From Archilochus colubris (Eukaryota > Chordata > Aves > Apodiformes > Trochilidae), in assembly GCA_023079485.1 (NCBI GenBank), contig CM041083.1:172105480-172169479 (forward strand): DNA of 64,000 nucleotides, given 5' to 3'. Shown in pieces: positions 44,301 to 55,636 of the stretch (positions are counted from its first letter, which is position 1; each line of letters opens with the position of its first letter). Position numbers and translations under genes: made by a program. Below the pieces are notes generated by a model, which worked only from the letters and a program-made list of their open reading frames with translations, made no database searches and was not told the origin of the DNA.

Positions 44301-47300
44301 GTGATAGTACTAAAAGAGTGTGCTGATTCTGCTGCATCTGCTTATTTTTTTTTTAAGCTCATAAATTACCTCTGACACTTCAGTTGTCACAGCTGTGACT
44401 GAAAAAACCTTTTGTGATGTTGCCTTTATCATACAAAGTGCATTCTTAGAAGTCTCTTAAGATTGTTGCTTTTAGGGTATTTGTGAATATAGCAGGTAGT
44501 GTAAAATTAATATTACATATAATATGTTTATATACTTTGTTAGTTTCTGCATATATATACGTGCACACACTTTTTTAATAAATAAAATATGTAAGACTTT
44601 TTCTGCCTTACGTTTCTAATACTACTCAAAAGGAGTTTCTTTTACAGAAATCATGCTGTGCTTTTTGAGGTTTGAAACTTTTGTTTGCCTTAGCTGCTGA
44701 AGGCAAATTGAAAAACAGGAAGAATAGTGAATGACAAGTCTTCACTGTCTGCACCAACACTCTGAAACTCTTCACTGCCACTCCTGTTTATTGTGGAGAT
44801 GACTCAAGCTGTTACACTTGGGTGTTACCAACTAAGCAAATCCTCTAGGCTACTGGAAGAGAAACCAGAACACTTGAAGCTGAGGTCCTGTGTTTCCTGC
44901 TTTTGTCTGTGTTGGCAATGTGTTCACTTCTTGCTTGGCACTCACTGAGTGTACAAAACATTCACTGGGGTTGTAAGACATTGGTTACAATAGCACAGTA
45001 ATAATGGATTTCTCTGTTGCAGGTATACCAAGTCAGCCCAACCCTTAAAATGCAATTTTGAGTCAAATACAAACACAGCCAAAGGGATTACCTAAGAAAC
45101 AGCAGTTATCTGGGGTTTTCATTCTGTGAAATTTGGATGCCATGCTTGATTAAGGATTTCAGCTTTTCCCTGGTTGATCTACTGCTTTAAAGTATAGGGT
45201 TTCTCTTATGTAGGGATATATGAATCCTAAATTTTAAACTTCTGAAACTTAGATATTTAGGCTCCCTCTATGTTTTGAGACAGGGTTGAACTTCTAGAAA
45301 GCAATTCATTATATTTATCTTAAACAAGTATTTTACAATGGGATTATTTACTTTTGGAAGGTACCTCTCTCCACTGTAGAGATCATCTATCTCAATGACA
45401 AACCTAAACTAGATGGAGAATGTTTGTCTGTTAAGGTTAGTAGAAGTAAATCATATGCTTAACAGTTTTTCACCCTTGCTCCAAATCTAAAGTGCAAATT
45501 CATTTTAACTTGGTTACATTTAGAAAGTGCTTACAAGGACAAACTTCCAAAAATTAGTAGATCTTCACTAGATCTAATGTTGGAGAATTTTACAGAAGAG
45601 TTAAGACTTGAAACTAATGTGTACCATTGACTTCCTTTCATAAAGCAGTAATTTTTGCAAAATTCATCTGAAAAGCAGAAGAGTTAACATAGCCTCACTT
45701 GCTTTCATGTCAGGGCATTAATTTTGGGTGCTTCCTGTTTCTACCATTGATATTGAAGAACTTTTTTCTTAAGGGTAGCAACTCACCATTTGAGAAAGGT
45801 GGATTTGGGGCAAATCTTATAGCAGTGTTTGTGTGTGTGTGTAAAAGTATTCTTTTATATCTTCATAGAAAGATAGTAACATTTTGTTATAGGCCTTCCT
45901 TTGTTGTTGGTTGTGGTTAAATTCTCATGTTTAAACTATAGACTCCTAAGTGCAGGACAGCTTATAGTTTTGTTATTAATTAGATTGGACAGACTGCTTG
46001 TTAAATAAGAAAAAATAATAATTTCCCATATAAACTCTTAGTTCTGGAATTGTTAGTTTTCCAATAAAGTGGTAGGTTTTATAGAAGACCTGATGATGAG
46101 TGCAGGGTTCTTTTTTTTTTTAATTTTATGAGTTCAGTTTTCATATGGGAAAGCCTGGGCTTGCTTCATAAACAGCTGTATGCCAGGAACTGGATGGAGG
46201 CAGAGGTGATAAATGTGAAAGTCTTCAGTGTCAAAGCAGAATTAGAGGACTGGAGCAAACTTCTCTATCCAATTTCTTGCAGAAATTACTGGACTGCAAG
46301 CATGGCTTTCTTAGTTTGCATTGTCTTAAATGAGCTCTATTGAGTACATTCTGAAAACATGCTAGTTCAGTGATTGTCAGTTGTATTTAACAGTTTTTTT
46401 CAGCAATTTGATAACTGGATAACAAATGCAACCCAGGCATTTACAACTTCTAGATCTAGAATTATTCTGATTTACATTTTACCCTTAGTTTTTGATGCGT
46501 ATCCTCTTTCATTTTGTCAGTGATGCTCAAATGCCAGTAACCCTAAGGTATAAATTATAATAGTCTAGCAAAAAAGGGAACTTTTCAGGACTTACAGGTC
46601 TGCCTAGGTGTAAGAACCTTATATTACATTTACTGCTGGAAAAGCATGTAAAAAATGCTCTTCATTGATAAAACTCTTAGACAATAACTTGTAAGAGTGC
46701 ATAATGCTAGAGAATGCAATGCACAAGGGGGATTTTCAAATTTTAAGTCTCAAAGTGAACCTTGATGGGTTCACTGTAATTTTACCTGAGTTTTTTATGT
46801 AATTCTGAAAATCTCATCTTTTGCAATGGTTGAAATTACAAATGAAAATCACTTTCTTATTTGCAAGAGGTGACAGAAGACCATATTATTAGGAGTGATA
46901 CAGAAAGACTGAATGGCAATCAAGTGCTCCTTGTCTCTTCCAGAAGTAATGGAGAGACAGTAATGAAACTAGTGAATTTGAAGCAAAAGGAGTTTTTTTT
47001 AGGTTTGTTCCCCCCCCACACAGACACAGATCAGCTTTTTCCTGTAGAATGCTGTGGATGATAAAACGTTTACATGACTTCAGAGGGAGACGAGACAGCT
47101 CATGTGAGAAAATTTTGATGTTGCTAAACCTACAAACACTTCTGACCTGGAAAGTCCTGAGATATTACTTATGAAGTAGGACAGTAATTGGACAAGAGAA
47201 AGCCTTGTATGCTTTGTAGGTCATCTTTTCCCCAGGCATCTACTTTGGGCCACTGTTGGAGGCAGGATTGTAAATAACCTGAATGTTTGGGGTCTGATCC

Positions 47301-50300
47301 AGTACAGCCATTCTTCCCATCTGCCTGATCTTGCAAGCTCCTTTCTAGTCTTTACATTTCTGTGACAGAGTTTACATTCTTAAGCAGTAAGTTTGGAGGT
47401 TGATTCCACTTAAGGATTTCTTACCTGCCTGTAGTGTCATCTATGGCATTTTTTAAAAGCACCTTTAGATGAAAAATACAGAGATGTGCTTGACTTGTTA
47501 TTGGCATTTCTTTAAATTTCAGTTGTATATACTGAGTGCAACAAGGTTTGACTTGTATTCTGTTCCTGAGAAAGCCAGAAATTAAAATTTAAAAAAATTT
47601 TGAAAAAGAGTGGAATTGGAAATTGTTTGTATTTAAAGTAATGATATGTTGAGGTATATCAGAGGTGTTGAGTTTCTCTTTCCTTGTCTTTTGAAACTGC
47701 TGGTTAATTATCTAGGTAACAATGGCTGCCTACCTTGGTTTAGATTTAAAAATCAACTTGGAATCAACTAAATTTTCATAGTTTTTCTTTTAATGAAATT
47801 CTTTTTATGCACTTTCTTTTTAAAGTGCACAGTATCTCCACTCTTCAGATGAAGAAACCAACTACAAAGAAGAAATTTGTAAGTTTTGATCCTAAACCTG
47901 AACTTATTCCCTTGGCGTATGAGTAAAAATAATGTACTATGAGGAAGTGCTGGATGCAACACACTCAGCTGCTCAGGAGGTCTGACAGTATGTGTCTTTT
48001 TAAAATTGAGATACCTAGACATGACTTCCTCATCTAGATTTAAATTTTGGCATAAGCTCTTACCAGAGAGACAGAAGAGTTTGCATCAAAGCAGGAGCAG
48101 TGGGAAGGAGTGTGGCTGTTCAGGAATGTACCAGTGAAAACATTGCTCCATACACAGCACTCCAGGATAATCTTGTTGCAGAACTGGAAAAGGTGGAGAA
48201 AACACCATCCAGTCCTGATAGTCCTGGTGGCTTGGCTTGATATCAGCTTGTGGGAGATAAAGGCTCACTCCTCCTCTTCTGAATCAGTTAGATCAGGAAT
48301 TTCTCAAGTAATGATCAGATTCTCTATGTTACAGATACTGCTTTAATTTTTTTTCCCCATGGGAAGAGTGTAATAATAAAAGATGTAAAGCTTCATCAGA
48401 CAGTTTGAAGATGTCAAGCTGTTAACTGGTCAAAAAGTTATTGTACTGTGTTGTACTATGCTATTGCAAAAAGCAGAATATACTGCCCTGGAAAATGAGT
48501 GCAAGGCAGAAAGGGCAACTCTACTGAAAGGTGTACTTTGATTCCCCAGACTCTTTGAGCTCATGCACCAGGGAGAGAGTTTGGTTTAAAGGAGAGTAGC
48601 CATGTATGTGAGTTTATCTGCTTGGTCTGCCTTGAAAGTTGGTGATTTTTAATTATTTTTTTTCCTGTGGTTTTGTAATCTCAGAACAGCTTCTTTTTAC
48701 CAGGATGAGGCTCCAGGGTGCTGGCGTTTGTAATGCAGAAGAAGTACTGCTGAACAAGTTGTCACTAAACCAAGTGACAGCTTTGCCAAGCTCGGGGAGA
48801 ATAGTAGCTTAGAAACAGAGCCCAGCAGTCACATCAAGGGCTTTAGTCTCAGCCTCTTTTGAGAGAGTCTAATACTAAACAGGCTCTTTAGAGAGAGATG
48901 CATTGAGACACTGGAGATACATATCTTTCTGGCTTTTGAACTTTAGATTTGTCAGTGACTTTGGATTTGTCAGTGGAATATGGAACATGTACAGAATTTC
49001 TACTTATGCCAGGGGGTTTGTTCATTTTTCTGAAGTCAGATATGAATCAGAAGAGCATAGGTATCCCAGCTAAGATAACTGCCTATTTTCAGATATTATG
49101 CAAACATTTATATCTATGCTACCTTTGTAGCTTTAGTTCACACTGTTTGAATTTTCTTTCTATACGTTGTGTGGATAAAGATTTAAAATGCTGTTAAATT
49201 TAGAATTCAGTCAGCATTCATTTCTTGTAGTGCTTGAGTAACTCAGTTTTCCAGTAGTAGTAGGCAATGTGCAGTTGATTTATAGCAATTACACAAAAGC
49301 TTTGCAAAGAGAAGCAAACTCAATCCAGTAACATATCATATGCTCTGACAACTCAATATAAGTTTTCTTCCACATCGATTCACACTTCTGTAAACAGCTG
49401 TGAAGTAAAAATGCCTCAGTGCTGTATCTGTGTTGCAACTAACTGCTCCAAATCTAAAGTGCAGATTCATTTAAACTCAGTTCTTATTCTTGATGCCATT
49501 TTTTTGGGAGGGAGGAAAAACCAACAATTACTACTTACTATTGCCTTTTCAATATTTATTTAATTTTACAATGATGTTAAATTAATTTTGAGAAAAACGT
49601 ACACAGTGTTCTAATAGCTGGGAAACATATGTAGCAGGATGTTTTAAAGCACTTTTGTCTACATGTTCCTGTTTGTAACAGTAGTATATGTAGATTTCTC
49701 CTTTTACATGGCTTTGACTTTTCATAATGTCTCAATTAATTTTGCCAGCACTTAGCCCCAATTAATTTGGTTTTATACTTCATAAAGTTTGCAGCAAAGT
49801 AGCATTTCCAATTTTTAGTGCTTCTGTTAAAAATATTTCTAGGACACAAAGATTGAGAGGAAGTTTCACTCCAGAAATCACTGTCTTGAATTACGTTACG
49901 GGTCACTAAATAGTTTCCTAGAAGAAATACTTTGGTTGTTGCACATGTTCATTTCTAGTTAGCAAAGGTCATGTTTTCCTAAGAAACTACTACTTTGAGA
50001 TTGAATTACCTTATTTAGAGAATGTTATTTTGCTCAAAAGTCATGTTGAGTTGAAGGACTTCTCACAGAAGAGTTTAATAAAGTGGTACTGTACCTAAAG
50101 CAATAACTTCAGTCATCAGAGGTTATTTTCTTATAATTACACAGACATCTGAGACAGAGGTGAGAAGAAAAACCAGTTTGTCTGAGTTGTTTCCAGATGC
50201 CCTAAACTACCAAAGAATTTAATTGCTTTATGGGGGTCAGACTTGTGGAGAGAGCACGTATTATATCAGATAAACCCAGGAGAACTGAAGTCCTTGTAGC

Positions 50301-50867
50301 CTGTTAATCAAAGCCTCCTATGAGCATAAGAAGGAAGGTCTCTAAGAAGGAAGGTACAGGGGGAAAGACAGGAGGGAGGGGTAAGATAGAGAGAGGACAC
50401 TCCTGAGCAGGTACAGTAGCTGAAGTAGCATGACCAATATGGTCTTGTTTTCCTCAGCAACTGGATCCTGCAGTGTAAACCAGGTAGTTTCAATTCTGTC
50501 CTAAGTAACTTGGAAGCTGATATAATTACTAAAAATGAGGAATTGTTTTAAATTCAGAGATAAGAAAAAAACAACCAAAAAACCCTCCTACTTTTTCATT
50601 TGTGTTTCACTTGACAGTCTTTGGATTTTGATAACCCAATCCAAACCCAAAAGTTCATTTCTAACGTACAGCTTGTTAGAACAGACATTAGACTTAAATT
50701 CTTAAAATACTTCTGTGTACTATTACACGTAACACTTTTACAGTTGTGTCATAAACTTTTATGATGTGAAGGAAGCATGACATTTACATATCAGAATATA
50801 TTTCCACAGCTGAAGAAATGTGCAGGCTTCTAATTCCAGTTTAGTCCCCGTAGTCTTTTAGTACAGT

Positions 50868-51890
50868 TTATATTGTAGAGTCATTGTCAAATATTTTCAT
50901 TTTTATGGTCTGTAGGCTGTGTTGAATGAAGTTTTCTGAAACTGGCCTTTCAGAGAATCTGATGTTCTGGGTTCTAGTGGACCGGTTCTTTTTTATTGAG
51001 TTTTGAATTGTGTCTGATGTAAAGTAATAGACTATGGGGTCAAAACAGCAGTTTGAAACCGCGATGCACAGCGTGATCGGGTACATGGTCCTGACTGCAG
51101 TTACCACTGAGCAGTTAACCCAGGTCTGTGTTCTCATAAGGGAGTAAAGGATTAAAGTAACATTATAAGGCACAAAGCAGAAGCAGAATATCAACAAGTG
51201 GACAAAAATCATTTTGAGTACCTTTTTCTTGCTTAACTTATTCCGACTTAACGTAAGCGGTTTATTCAAAGTCCGTAAGACCATAGTAGAGCAGGTCACG
51301 TTCAAGATGAGTGGAATAAAAAACCCAACTATTTCAATGAAGATAACAATCCGGGATAGGTAGGTTTTCCATGTGTTCTCTGAAAAGTTTTCAAAACACA
51401 TTCTTTGTTCCGTGTTATTACGGCGGTTTGTAGACTGAAAAAAACTTGCTGGTGTGCTGCCTGCCAACACAGTTATCCATACTGCAACACAGACTATTTT
51501 TGCATTCCTTTTTGTTCTCAGAGTCTTGGATCGAAAGGGGTGAACTATTGCTAAAAAGCGATCCACGCTTATGCAAGTCAGAAAGAAAATGCTCCCATAC
51601 ATATTTGTATAAAAGAGAGTGACAGAAATCTTGCAAAGAATGTCTCCAAATGGCCAGTTTCTTGTTACAAAGTAATAAATCCTGAAGGGTAATGTAAACA
51701 CAAAAAGCAGATCTGATATTGCTAAATTAAGCATGTAAGTTGTAGTCTCATTTCGCACTTTTAAGGTGCAAGTAAAAATGTAGACAGCAACACAGTTTGC
51801 TATGAGGCCAAGAACAAACACCATACTAAAGATACAGCCATATAAAGTATACTTAAAGGAGTCTTCAGTGGAACAATTAGAGCTTACCAT
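50868..51890 (-). CDS. LPAR6: LPAR6 (P2Y5), lysophosphatidic acid receptor 6, intronless coding exon inside RB1 intron 17
   Basis: This is a 340-residue class A GPCR of the P2Y-like family, transcribed opposite to RB1. It responds to lysophosphatidic acid at the plasma membrane and couples mainly to G12/13. Visible landmarks are N32 (TM1), SDLLFVF with D60 (TM2), C86 and C165 for the TM3-ECL2 disulfide, SVDRF at 108-112 (DRF instead of DRY), W138 (TM4), P193 (TM5), FCFCFVP at 235-241 (TM6) and DPIVYY at 284-289 (the NPxxY variant of this family). N-glycosylation sequons lie at N5, N158 and N259. The start chosen is the first in-frame ATG, with A at -3 and G at +4. The frame stays open 42 codons further upstream but contains no ATG. 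The protein closely matches human and chicken LPAR6 along its length (human 344 aa). Its nesting in RB1 intron 17 is the conserved amniote arrangement. Confidence 0.97.
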   Translation of the reverse strand: MVSSNCSTEDSFKYTLYGCIFSMVFVLGLIANCVAVYIFTCTLKVRNETTTYMLNLAISDLLFVFTLPFRIYYFVTRNWPFGDILCKISVTLFYTNMYGSIFFLTCISVDRFLAIVHPFRSKTLRTKRNAKIVCVAVWITVLAGSTPASFFQSTNRRNNTEQRMCFENFSENTWKTYLSRIVIFIEIVGFFIPLILNVTCSTMVLRTLNKPLTLSRNKLSKKKVLKMIFVHLLIFCFCFVPYNVTLILYSLMRTQTWVNCSVVTAVRTMYPITLCIAVSNCCFDPIVYYFTSDTIQNSIKKNRSTRTQNIRFSERPVSENFIQHSLQTIKMKIFDNDSTI

Positions 51891-52319
51891 TATAATGGTA
51901 TATTTAAAACTCCTGTGATTTGGAGGTCTCTCTGGTATTTCTATTGCAACTTTTTCGAAATTCCAGAAGAACTTGCAGTTGTATTTGAACTGTGTGCTTT
52001 GGTAAATCTGTGGCACTGGAAAGCTTCAGGGGAGAAGCACTAGCTCTGTGGCAGGGGAACACATCTCCAGCAGTAATCACCAGGTGGTCACTCTTCTCTT
52101 CCAAGAGCTATTTGTACTCACATAGGCAGTCTTCAAAAGTCAAAAAACCCATATCATCTGTGGCAGATGAGGTCACCATGAAGCTTGCTTAGTTCCATTT
52201 TCCCCTCAATTTGATGAAGCCTTTGCAGAAATTTTTCCCTTATTGGTGGCTGCGGCTCATGATGATGAGGTCTTGTCCAGCCAAATTTACTGGGTGTGTA
52301 GGCTTTAGAAAACGATTTC
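51891..52319 (-). other. LPAR6: Probable LPAR6 5' UTR and proximal upstream DNA
   Basis: This is the DNA between the LPAR6 start codon and the CpG-rich patch. It is AT-rich to neutral and holds no recognised exon. In other species LPAR6 has non-coding 5' exons spliced onto the coding exon. A splice acceptor may therefore lie here, but I cannot place it from sequence alone. Confidence 0.4.
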
Positions 52320-52620
52320 CTGGACGCCACAAAGTGTTGGCGCTTGCATTTTTTCCTTCAGCCTTCTGTCTGTAAAACCAGCTTGCTTTCGGCTCCTCCG
52401 AGTGCTTCCTGGCTCGCTCGCCCCACGGGGCGGGAAGCAAGCTGCTTGTGAGGGCAGAAATGAAATTCCAGAGCGTGTTTGTTCCTGCAGAACACAGCCC
52501 TCACGTCCCGCCTCACCCCGACAGCCTCTCGCCAGCCCGGCTCCTTCTGGAGAGGAGGGAAAAGAGCTGGGGCAATTTGTAGCATGACATCACAGGAAGA
52601 AGAGGTCGGACTCGCTGAAG
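52320..52620 (-). promoter_or_regulatory. LPAR6: CpG-rich patch, candidate LPAR6 promoter
   Basis: About 16 CpG dinucleotides occur in 300 bp, whereas the surrounding intron is CpG-poor. It includes GGGGCGGGAAG (52427-52437), which overlaps a GC box and an E2F-like CTTCCCGCC on the minus strand. TGACATCA (52585-52592) is a CRE/ATF-like octamer. The patch sits 0.43-0.73 kb upstream of the LPAR6 ATG, a natural distance for a promoter plus 5' UTR. Promoter function is inferred. Confidence 0.6.
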
Positions 52621-55575
52621 AATGGTTTCAATTCAGTTTGTTTGCCTTCCCCTAATCTGATAATGTGTCTGCTGGGACTGTACCTTGCAGGCGTGCAAAT
52701 GGTCACCAGCAGAGTGCTGCTGCAGCTGCAGCCTCCTGTTAACTCTTTCTGTACTGCTCCAAAGGGTCCTCTGGCAACCTGGCCGGACTCCAAGATCTGT
52801 TTCTTCTTCAGTTGTGAGGAGACACTTCGGTGTCTGAATAACTCTTGCACCTTAAAAAACCCCGTTTTTCTTTGGAGATGATTGTAATTGTGGGGTTTTG
52901 TAATTTGTGTAGGATTGAACTAACATTAGTTTTTTTGATAGGCATCTCTAGTTAACACGTTACTCACCAGAAATCAGCTAAAGATATCTTGATTCTCTCA
53001 ATGCACCAGTACAAGCTGCAGGAAAGGCAAAGTGACATCACAGGTAATGAAATAATTTCACTAAATAATTACTGAAAGAAAGAGGGATAAAGATTGTCAA
53101 CATGAAAGATTATGAGTTGTTCCTGGATATTGCCAGGACTGAGATGTGGTGCAGTGAGAGGAGAATTTTTTAACTCATTCCGTACTGAAAAGAGCATCCC
53201 AAGCTCTGTTTGTAGTCAGAAAGATGATTCTTTTTACAAAAAACTACACCTTACATTTTTTTAAAAAATTGGGCTGTAGAAAATATTTTTGCAATATGTA
53301 AACACAGAATTAGTAGAGCAAAAGAAATACTGCACTATGCAATTGTTTCTTATAATTTAAAGGGGGTCTGTTATTGCACATGCACAAAATACTCCCATTA
53401 GTCACTGATTAATGAAACGAAAACATGTTGTAGCTAATTAAATTATTAAGTAAATATAAAAACAGCTCTTAATGCCTTTAGGGACAGATATGAGATAAAT
53501 CTCAGTTTAGACAGACTCATCTATTTAACAACAGCTTGGAGAGACTTACTTCTGGCATAAAAACCAGTCTATTTTTAAGTCTTAGAATAACAAATCTCTT
53601 CATATCTGGCTGGGTGGCATGGTTCTTTTGAACTAGATTTTAATCAGTTGTACCTAAGCAAGGCTCTGGGCAAAACCTTTCTAGTCTGCTGAAAAGGAGA
53701 GCAAATAATAGCACTTCACAGTGTTTTGGCATAGTTTCTTAGTGTAAAGTATGCCAGACAAAATTCAGGAGCATGCAAAAATGGGTCTTTATAATTTTAG
53801 TTTAAGTTTTCTTGATAGCTTTCTTCTGTGAAATTCTTTCTCCTTGATTTTTGAGGTGAAATTAAGCAATTTCATTTCAGTAGGCTATTACCACAAGAAA
53901 CCTTTTTGACTGTTTTTGAAATTCATACTTAAGCACTTAACTTTGAAATTCAAACTTGACTGTAAAGTGTAGTGCATTTTCCACTTCTAAGACAGGAAGA
54001 AATGAAAATGTGAGCTGGGAGAGTCTCATGTGTCCGTCCTAAATTGTACCTTAGCATCAAGTTGCCTTACCTGACTTTCCTCACAAAAGGAGTCATCACA
54101 TGTGGTTACATTTTGATTTTGTTCCTGAAAGCCATGGGTGGTGAAAGGGGGAAGATTTCCTGAAAGAGTCCCTGAGCTCTGTATTGGGCCATGAGAGCTC
54201 TGAGCTCTCTTTTCCTGTTCCAGCTTTGCACAGGAAAACTGCATGGGGCAGACTCAGTTACTGGAATGAAAATCCCTGAAGCAGAGAAATTTGATGTCAC
54301 ATATCAAAACCTCAAGGAATAATTTACGTTTAGGGAGAGAAATGAATGAAAATTAGTATGTCTCTGTGACACATGAATACTTGATTTTCTGTTTGGGTGA
54401 AGGTGTGAGTGCACAGAAGCAGGGTGAGGGTGCCTACCTAGAGGCACTGTTTATTTCACCTGGATAAATGTACTCCAGAGCCATCATGAAGTTGTGTCCC
54501 CAGCCTTTGATTTGTCTTGTCAGAGTCCTGGCCTTGCTGTGGCTCATGTTGTTCCTCCTGTTACAGGTGTGGGCACTACAGAGCTGCATTTATGGGCTTA
54601 GGTATATGCTTTTGCTTTCTTTGGGACTTTCTCTTACCCCTGCACCTTTCTGGTCCATAACAGTATGTGCATTGTACACTAGTTGAAGAACTGAGTTATA
54701 TTTGCATGCTTCCAGACATAGAATTCAGGTGCAGAGAAGTTCTAAAGTTCAATTTCAGGGTTTCAGTGAGGAGGTATATGACTGAGCTGGCAGTCTGACT
54801 CATTTAAGTGTAAATGTGTGAATAGCAAAGGTGAATTGCATGCCCCTTTTCTTACTAGAAGTGACCAATTATTACCAAGCAGTGTTGTCATTTCTATGAA
54901 CTTCCCAGGGCTGAAAGACCTGTGTTAGTGCACCATGAGCTGTGGGAGGTGAGAGCAGCCTCCTTTCTGGCTGGGCTCCAGCTTGAACAGGGAGAAAACT
55001 TCATCACATGTTTTCTGCATGCTGGGTCATGTTTCTAGATGTTGGGTTCTGTGCTGTCAGATATGGAAAAGCCTCCAGTAAGCCCCAGCACTTTAAAAAT
55101 AATTTTTAAAAAGTTTATCAGTTATTAGGGAGAAATAATTTATGTGATAATGGCCTTGCTTGTGTTCCTTCACTGTGGGCAAATTTTACTTTGGGATGGG
55201 GAGGTGGAACAGGCAGGAGGAAGCAGCTGCAGGGAGGGCCCTCTAAGCTGAGGGGGTTTTTTTCCTTCAAAGGAAACGATGCAGCCACTGCAGGGAGATG
55301 CAAATGGAAGTCTGTCTGACTTTCTGCATCAGAGGTAAGAATGAGTTAGGGCCTGTCATGTGTTGCTGGTGCTAGATGAGCAGAGACTGCATTTCAATCA
55401 GCAGGCTTCCTGTGGCTTTTGAAGAGGCATTGAAGACAAGAGTGTGGGCTCCTTAAAGCTAAGAGCTGATGACATGCTTGAAATCATCTCTCACTTCAGC
55501 ATTGAATAGATTTCATACATTTCTGTGGTCATTTTCCACTTAACTCTGCTTATATGAATTTAGATACCCAAGACT

Positions 55576-55636
55576 AAGGGTTGGACTTGATGATCTCTGA
55601 GGTCCTTTCCAACCCAGCCAATTCTGTGATTCTATG
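55576..55636 (+). mobile_element. CR1 LINE extreme 3' tail (sense)
   Basis: The pieces 'gggttggacttgatgatctc', 'tgaggtcctttccaaccc' and 'aattctgtgattctatg' match the last 60 bp of the copies at 15945-16540 and 61081-61891. It is a very short, 5'-truncated insertion. Confidence 0.85.

Larger units (their letters stand above)
37008..50867. other. RB1: RB1 intron 17, proximal part (up to LPAR6)
   Basis: This is AT-rich intronic DNA. It contains a tiny CR1 remnant (38738-38790), a GC-richer patch without CpG enrichment (about 38860-39110), a long T/G tract (41221-41380), a short (GT)n (45828-45842) and a 39 bp sequence at 45477-45515 that recurs at 49444-49482. None of the short open frames shows family similarity or exon-like structure. 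Confidence 0.6.

Noticed and set aside
51891..52016. LPAR6 start at 52016 giving a 382-residue protein
   Set aside because: The codon at 52016 is GTG and no ATG lies between it and 51890. The ATG at 51890 matches the known LPAR6 start and has a good context.
53414..53424. Interferon-response-like GAAACGAAAAC
   Set aside because: The spacing between the two GAAA units is one base, not the two required by the ISRE consensus.
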